Origin: Diphasiastrum complanatum
Taxonomy: Eukaryota; Streptophyta; Lycopodiopsida; Lycopodiales; Lycopodiaceae
DNA: 64,000 nt
Direction of reading: 5' to 3'
Assembly: GCA_029204225.1 (NCBI GenBank)
Contig: CM055110.1
Span: forward strand, 42,637,862-42,701,861
The notes below the pieces were generated by a model, which worked only from the letters and a program-made list of their open reading frames with translations, was not told the DNA's origin and did not search any database. Within the stretch, counting starts at the first letter, position 1. Each line of letters opens with the position of its first letter. Position numbers and translations under genes: made by a program. Shown piece by piece: positions 58,005-64,000 of this stretch.

Positions 58005-58400
58005 TAGTCGACTGATGGATGGCTTTGCATAGTTGACTGCATTGACAACTTAGGTTAGGGGACTGTTCAGTTTGTTAATTGATGGTTGATTAATAAAAAA
58101 ATAACTAGGGCCAGGTAATCAGTTGTTCAGGTTAAGTACTGAAAACGAGGGCTTATCCTTTTGGGGACAATAAACAAAAACTTATATCAAGCCAAACAGA
58201 AAATGCTATAGCATGAAGTAGTCGACTGCATTGACAACTTTGGGTAAACAAGTCTATGGTTCACTTTGTGGATAGATCAAGTAAATTGATTGTTCAAATC
58301 ACTTACAAGACTTTTTGCCAAAGGCCAAAGAAGGTATTTGGAAGTTGAGGTTCAAGGATTAAAAACATAGGGGATTGTCTTTTTGGGGACAACAAATGGG
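58005..58400. repeat. Diverged tandem duplication, about 195 bases
   Basis: Two copies share TTGACTGCATTGACAACTT (near 58034 and 58222) and a terminal block GG.TT.TC.TTTTGGGGACAA.AAA (near 58150 and 58375), with poorly conserved sequence between. Non-coding; possibly intronic if the putative gene start at 57.25 kb is real. Confidence 0.55.
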
Positions 58401-59114
58401 CATGCTCTATATCTTCATAGAAAGAGGTGATTAAGAGCTATATGGTAATTTATTTTCATGTCAAAAATTATGCTTGTATGAGGAAGAATTTCAAGGGAAA
58501 AGGTTAAGAGACCTATTTTTAGGTTACAGGCAGATTTGGACTCAAAAAGCAAAAATGTTGCCTTTGATAGAAAATGGACAACATTCTTGATGTGAGTTTT
58601 ACTTTTGGAATGCGGGTGCACTTTCTAAGAGGGTAAAGGCATTCTAATCAAAAGCACTCCATTCCAATTTCCTCCTTCTGTATGATCAGGAGGACGTGGA
58701 GGGGGGGAATGCACAATTCATGCGTGCTTTTGGAGCTACACTTGAAAGAATGCACTAAAAGAGTAGAAAGTTTGCTACCATCCTCCTGCAACTTTGATGT
58801 GGGAGGGTTCCATCTTGTGTGAAGTTCTCGTTGCTCTTGGAAACCTTGAGCCCTAGGAGAGAGGTGCACAAATAAAAACAATAGATGTAAAAACATGTAC
58901 ACAAGTGTCTGTAAACATGGAAAGGCTAGCTATAGAGCCAACACTAGCTAGACCTATCCTATTCCTCCTCGTCATCTTCACCATGTGGAGCTTGTTCTTC
59001 CTGCATGCGCAAGACACATGAATTAGTCTTTCGGACAATCGTATGGGAGTGGGAGAGAATAGCAAGTTTAAAGAACATAAAATGGATTTGATGTCAAACT
59101 TGAGGAGCAGCATC

Positions 59115-61355
59115 CTAGTTTATACACACGCCCTGCCTCTGATTAGATGGCAAAACCAAATCTGGAAATATTTCAAGATATGCATCATGGGAAAAGTCCC
59201 CTTTCATGACATGAGTGGGTGCAACATCATAGGAGGTCTTTTCATCAAAATGAACATCACGACTCACTATGATTTTATTAGTATCCATATTAAACAATCT
59301 ATAGCCCTTGCTTTCGCTACTATAGCCAACAAATATGCATTTAACTCCTTTATCATCAAGCTTGGTTCTTAGCTTATCGGGAATGAAAGCATAAGTCGTG
59401 CAACCAAAGATGCGTAAGTGAGAAACAGTAGGCTTCTTACCATACCAAACTTCATAAGGAGTTAATACCTTCAAGGCTTTAGTAGGACACCGATTACTAA
59501 TGTAAGCCGCCGTTATAACTGCTTTAGCCCAAAACTTGTGAGGTAGCCCCTTTGCCTTGAGCATGCATCGAGCCATCTCCATAATAGTGCGATTCTTTCT
59601 TTCGGCAACACCATTTTGTTGAGCTGTGTAGGGGGTTGTCATTTGATGATGGATACCTTTGCTTTGAAGATAAGTACCGACCCCTCCTCGGTCGGTACGC
59701 AAGATCTTCAAAGAGTGCCCAAACTGATTTTCTGTCATTGCTAGAAAATCCTTAAAGCGTTGAAAAACTTCAGATTTTGCTTTCATAGGATAAATCCATG
59801 TAAACCTTGAAAGGTCATCAATAAAAGTAACAAAGTACTTACACCTTCCAATGGATTCGGTCCTCATTGGACCACATACATCACTATGAACCAAATCAAA
59901 TTTGCCATCAACTCTAATAGTTCCATCAATTGGAAAAGCTTGCCTTTGAAATTTTCCAAGTATGCATCCTTCGCATACATGTCCTTCGGCAATATTAGGA
60001 ATGTCTTCAACCATATTGAATCTCTTCAACATCTTCAAGCTAGCAAAGTTGAGATGTCCAAACCTAGCATGCCATAATTCAGCCAACTCCAAAGAATGTG
60101 AACTTGATGCAACAAGACAAAAAGATGATGAAGCTCTTCGCTCATAGGTATCCATAAGGAACAATCCACCACGTAATGTTCCCGAAGCAATGATCATAAG
60201 AGATCTCTTTGGGTCTTTGATAAGACACTTGTCTTCTTTGAATTCCACAACCAATCCTTGGTTCATAATTGTAGACACCGAAATGAGATTCTTTTTTATT
60301 TTTGGAACATAAAGTACATTACGAATGTACTTTTCCTCACCATTGGGTAAGATAATGGGGATCACTCCAATACCTTTGATAGGATAAGAGGTGCTATTAA
60401 CACCTTGAACTTTGCTTCCATCATGCACTTTCACAACCTTTGTAAAGACTTCTTTGTGACAAGTCATATGACGTGTGGCACCGCTATCAATCACCCAATC
60501 AATAGATGAAAAAACAACAACTTGTAAAGCTGAAAATGAGCTGTATTCTGCTGAAAAACCAGCAAGATTTGAAGTGGTAGAAATCTCGTCTTGAGGAGAG
60601 ATGAGATTATTAGTGACAAAAACATAATCATTATTGAAAAGATTATCCTCCTTTCCAAATTGTTGCTCCAAAGTAATGATTGCGGTACTTGTATCGATAC
60701 CTTTCTCTTTTTCCTTTGCAAGCCTCTTCCTACATTCTTTGATGTGATGTCCAAACTTCTTGCAATAGTGGCACTTACCCTTCTTCTTGGAGTCTTGATC
60801 TTGAGCTTCCTTAGATTTTTGATCATCTTTGGAAGTTTTGAAAGAAGGCTTCCCTTTCCACTTGCCTTTGCCTTTGCCTTTTGCAAAGAAAGCTTGATCT
60901 TCTTGTTCACCAAAGTTGATCCTTGTTTGCTCTTCTTGAAGAAGTAAGCCAACAAGTTCGTCGAAGGAGATTTGCTGTCCCCTAAGAGAAATGCTCAATG
61001 ATGACACAAATGGAAGGTAAGAATTAGGAAGAGAGTTGAGAGTAATAGATACAAATTGTGAGTTCTCAATCACCTCATCAATACTAAGAAGCTCCTCTCG
61101 AAGATCCTTGATCTTCGTCAAGTGGTTTGTATGCAAATCACCTTCTTGCATCTTCATGATAGAAAGTTGATTTCGAAGATATACCACTTTTGCCGCATTC
61201 TTTACTTGAAACATCTTGGCAAGAGTCTCCCAAGCACTTTTAAAAGTCTCAAAGGGCTGCAACCTCAAAGCTGAAATTATGAGCACAATAGATTGCAATA
61301 CTCCACATGCAATTTGCTCAACAAGTAATGAAATAGGTGGCTGATTTCTGCACAA
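59115..61355 (-). pseudogene. Copia-VI gag-protease-integrase, 746-codon open frame, truncated
   Basis: One uninterrupted frame. Gag (from FKSAWETLAKMFQVKNAAKV) lacks the usual first hundred or so residues. It is followed by a zinc knuckle CHYCKKFGHHIKEC near 60750, protease WVIDSGATRHMTC near 60470, pre-integrase LWHARFGHLNFASL with CEGCILGK near 59960, and the integrase core (HSDVCGPM near 59880, FIDDLSRFTWI, RTDRGG near 59690, QQNGVAERKNR near 59610). The end is the linker after HLRIFGC and VSRDVHFDE, closing at GVCIN. Reverse transcriptase and RNase H are absent. Spacing between the second Asp and the Glu of integrase is 29 residues, not the usual 35, so the enzyme is probably defective despite the open frame. 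Confidence 0.9.
59674..59698. repeat. Perfect 9-base hairpin in the integrase region
   Basis: GTACCGACC, a 7-base loop, then GGTCGGTAC. It lies exactly where six residues are missing from the Copia-VI integrase between RTDRGG and the catalytic Glu. Confidence 0.85.
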
Positions 61356-61793
61356 AAAACAGAATGCTCACAAATAGGTAGACTTCGAATGAAGCCAAAA
61401 CCAAGACCAGAAATTTGTGGCTGAAAAGAGTGCACACTATGTGCATATAGAGCTGATGGTAGCGCCCCACTCCAAGCTCACCAACAGGGAAATTTCAGCA
61501 AGAAATGTGTCCAAAACACATGTACCTTCATTTAAGAAGTAAATCTGAAATTTTCAGCATGTAATTGAGTCAAGATCACATGCAATTGGTTTGAGCATGG
61601 GCGCCCTACTGCTAGCTCTCAAATAAGTGAAGGTGCCCTGCAATTTCCTGCAAAGAAGCTATAAGAAGATGAACAAATTCTTATCCTGCAAAAATCAGTA
61701 GCTTGATGGTTTTCTGCAACCAAAAGGGGAAGAAGATAGCTTCCTATTGAGCCCTCCTACAAGCAATATGATCACCTAAAGGCTCTGATACCA

Positions 61794-62295
61794 TGTAGGA
61801 AATAGAAGCCTAAGGATCCAGGATCTTAACTATTCAATCACACAAAGCATTCTCAAAAGAAAGAGAGAGATGGCTAGAAACCCTCTTGTAGAAACTTGTG
61901 GACAGCCAAGGAGAATAGTCAATATCGCTTACAAAAGTGTCTCATACAAATGGGATGCACACATATATATAGTCCAAGATGACTATCTAACTTCATGACT
62001 ATTGGCTATCCAACTACTGGACTATTGGCTTTCCAACTACTTGACTGTTGACTATCCAACTTTCTATAAGTTACATAGAAAGAATAAGGTACCTCCAATA
62101 TGTCAAGTTGGGGTACTTAATGTCACAATTAGGCCTAGTGGACCCACGAGTCCCTACCAAGTTAATTTCATACTAACTTAGCTAACTCTAAGTTTAGTAG
62201 GCCTAATATAATAAATGACCATGGTTACACAACTCTCGACCTTTTGGGTCAAAGTAACCTATGGTAATGTAATCAATTCCATTTACATTCCAACA
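61794..62295 (-). repeat. Copia-VI 5' LTR
   Basis: In plus orientation it begins TGTAGGAAATAG next to the PBS complement GGCTCTGATACCA (61781-61793) and ends CATTCCAACA, giving 502 bases with near-inverted TG...CA ends. It contains short internal repeats of 'tgactattggctatccaactac' (61998-62060). No second copy was found. Confidence 0.8.
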
Positions 62296-62300
62296 ACATA

Positions 62301-62303
<3 letters not shown>

Positions 62304-62339
<36 letters not shown>

Positions 62340-62461
62340 GAGATCACAACCAAACGAAATGAAATCATAAGGAACCTTATTGACATGTTGCAATGTCATA
62401 CTGACCATATTGAACCATACTGACCGATTCATGGCCGAAATTGTAATAAGAGAAAAGACAC

Positions 62462-62502
<41 letters not shown>
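62304..62502. repeat. Two CT microsatellites
   Basis: CT arrays at 62304-62334 and 62465-62502, separated by 130 bases that include near-copies of 'aaccatactgaccgat'-type text. They begin a few bases after the right end of the Copia-VI LTR. Confidence 0.95.
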
Positions 62503-62504
<2 letters not shown>

Positions 62505-62689
62505 AACCATAAACCATAAAACCGATCTGAAACCATGAGGAACCATACTGAATCATGGCACTGTTGTGAATAAGGTCATCATAATATATAATATCGGGCC
62601 ACATGGCACCAAAATGGGATACAATGATGTTCGATGAACATAATGAAAACTATACAATTAAGACTCGTCGGAGTCATGGTAATCAGAAT

Positions 62690-64000
62690 CCTTCGAGTGT
62701 GTGCCTGTTTGTTGATCCCAAGGGTCTGCAGATGAATCAGAGGGAACCATACGCTGTGGCGAGACCCTGGCTCTGCTGTTGCTTGCTTTGGCTCTACTGC
62801 TTGTGCTCGTCCTCCCCCTGCCCCTACGTCTACCTCTCTCTCCTCCTCTGGCCCCTTCTGGCTGCCCCCACCCCTTTGTCTACGCCCGCGCGTCTGTGTG
62901 TCAGGTGGCTGTGATCCCTACCCACTGTAATGATGCTTGGCCAACGACTGCCTATGATGCTCCACTCCTGTCTACAAAAAGTGAACCCAACCCCCCCCCC
63001 CCCTCCCAAAATCTTTAGGTCGCCCTCTAGGCCTACGTGCAGGAATGGATGGCTCCCGTCTTCGCATCAGGGTACACCAACAGGTCAGCTAGGTCATCCC
63101 CCTATGCCTCTGCCCCCATCTCCTCTCTTGAGGATCCCCCTCCTCAGCCCACTCCTCCTCCTCATAATCAGCCCTAAGCTCCTCTCCACTCTCCATGCCC
63201 TCATCATCTCCCTCCTCAGCCCTCTCCTGCCCCCTCTGTGCCCTCCTCTGCCGTCGTAAAGCCCTTGCATCTACAGAATTCTCTGTAGATCTCATCATCC
63301 AGCTTGTCTTGCGTGAGTGGTGTTGGAAGAGCAGCAGCTGCCGAGTCCACCAAGCAAGAGTCAGGGATCACCTGCAACCACAAACAAACATTGTTGTCAA
63401 ACATGTATTTTGCAATTCATTGCATATTTCGAAAGCAATTCAATTCGTCAAAGCATAGATGGAGCATGGGGTAATAATGTGACTCACCTCGCCGCAAGTC
63501 ACCTATGTTGCGCCCATGGATGCTCCACCACGTCACAGGCCTCAACATATCCTCCCTCATCTGTGCGTGTTTGCCTCAGCATACGGCCGTTGGTGTTCAC
63601 AAACACCAACCGCCTGCACTCTCGATGGATAGCCCGTTCCTCTGTGTGTGATACAAGGCCCAGGTGCTCCAGTCGCCGCAAGTCACCTATGTTGCGCCCA
63701 TGGATGCTCCACCACGTCACAGGCCTCAACATATCCTCCCTCATCTGACACTGCATCTGACACTGCTCTCCATCGAATGGAAACTGGGAGTGCTGAAAAG
63801 TGATCAGCTGGCGTGCTGTGTTCCTGAGCATCAGACCTGTTGGCAAAAGAAACATGGCACGCGTAAGTCCATTGAATCCACACACTAGCGATGAGTACAC
63901 TACTGCAATATTATGACTAAGCGGTTTTTCACATAAACCTGGTTCGAGCCATACGCGCTCAGTGAACTCCACCCATCCCTTGTGTAGCTCCCGATCGTCC
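62690..64000 (-). other. Candidate spliced gene running off the right edge
   Basis: This stretch is GC-richer than its surroundings and the minus strand reads protein-like with splice-like signals. It contains HKGWVEFTERVWLEP near 63980, a possible acceptor (tttcttttgccaacag) near 63840, then RNTARQLITFQHSQFPFDGE and GRNIGDLRRLEHLGLVSHT. Another acceptor-like site (tgtttgtggttgcag) near 63375 precedes VIPDSCLVDSAAAALPTPL and KLDDEIYREFCRCKGF. Farther left are acidic text (ESGEELRADYEEEEWAEEGD) and an AT-hook-like RPRGRPKD near 63020, in frames that need joining by splicing or contain breaks. I do not recognise the family; it could be a host nuclear protein or a transposon-derived gene. Confidence 0.35.
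63485..63748. repeat. Direct repeat of about 80 bases
   Basis: Segments at about 63485-63563 and 63670-63748 share CGCCGCAAGTCACCTATG through ATATCCTCCCTCATCTG with almost no differences, about 185 bases apart. The repeat lies inside the candidate minus-strand gene and is read in two different frames by the overlapping ORFs. Confidence 0.9.

Larger units (their letters stand above)
58950..61793 (-). mobile_element. Copia-VI, internal part; 3' end missing
   Basis: Contains the leader (61356-61780) and the gag-integrase frame; the polymerase half and 3' LTR are absent. Left of the stop codon at 59115 the element cannot be followed with certainty. A short acidic frame (EEQAPHGEDDEEE) lies near 58970-59010 after an AG acceptor-like site; whether it belongs to the element is unknown. 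Confidence 0.6.

Noticed and set aside
62603-63259. Plus-strand Pro/Leu/Ser-rich frames
   Set aside because: Composition follows the C-rich strand of acidic and AT-hook-like text on the minus strand; no plus-strand domain.

Overview
The window is nuclear DNA of a land plant with a repeat-dense genome. The evidence is one recognisable plant gene with a GT-AG intron, many Ty1/copia and Ty3/gypsy LTR retrotransposons primed by the plant-type initiator-Met site (TGGTATCAGAGC), CACTA-type transposon coding sequence, and long CT/GA microsatellites. I cannot name the species. Nothing bacterial, organellar or CRISPR-like was seen.

Layout: 1-1750 is non-coding apart from a CT array. A TMEM230-like small membrane protein gene occupies about 1.8-6.2 kb; its single 3.7-kb coding intron carries a fold-back element and a C-rich minisatellite. 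From about 6.7 kb to 55 kb the sequence is a graveyard of transposable elements: copia remnants (6.7-9.4 kb), a gypsy LTR (9.4-9.9 kb), a copia element with a 1.34-kb LTR (10.2-15.6 kb, minus), a gypsy 5' half (15.8-18.0 kb, minus), a CACTA transposase relic lacking its catalytic core (18.7-20.5 kb, minus), and a SET-like reading frame split by a copia element flanked by a perfect CCATG duplication (20.9-25.2 kb). These are followed by a gene-like CACTA-associated ORF with two phase-0 introns (26.0-27.1 kb), a striking array of GTGGAT/ATCCAC palindromes (27.9-28.4 kb), rearranged copies of one copia family (28.4-36.3 kb), and gypsy gag and protease pieces (36.3-39.6 kb).

From 39.6 to 53.9 kb lies a three-level nest. 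A chromodomain-bearing gypsy element (+) is split by a minus-strand copia, with GACAT repeated on both sides. That copia is itself split by a plus-strand copia whose two LTRs differ by an 864-bp segment containing the TATA box.

From 55 to 64 kb the sequence is less crowded. It has a promoter-like TATA/telo-box region with a possible first exon near 57.25 kb (product unknown), a truncated minus-strand copia with a 746-codon open frame (59.1-62.3 kb), and a GC-richer, possibly spliced minus-strand gene with acidic and AT-hook-like segments running off the right edge (63.0-64.0 kb).

Most mobile-element ORFs are broken. Several carry mutated protease or reverse transcriptase active sites, so I see no element that looks autonomously active. 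I did not find a convincing new defence or metabolic system. The most unusual structures are the 28-kb palindrome array, the SET-like frame interrupted in frame by a retroelement, the atypical LTR termini of the nested copia, and the intronic fold-back element.
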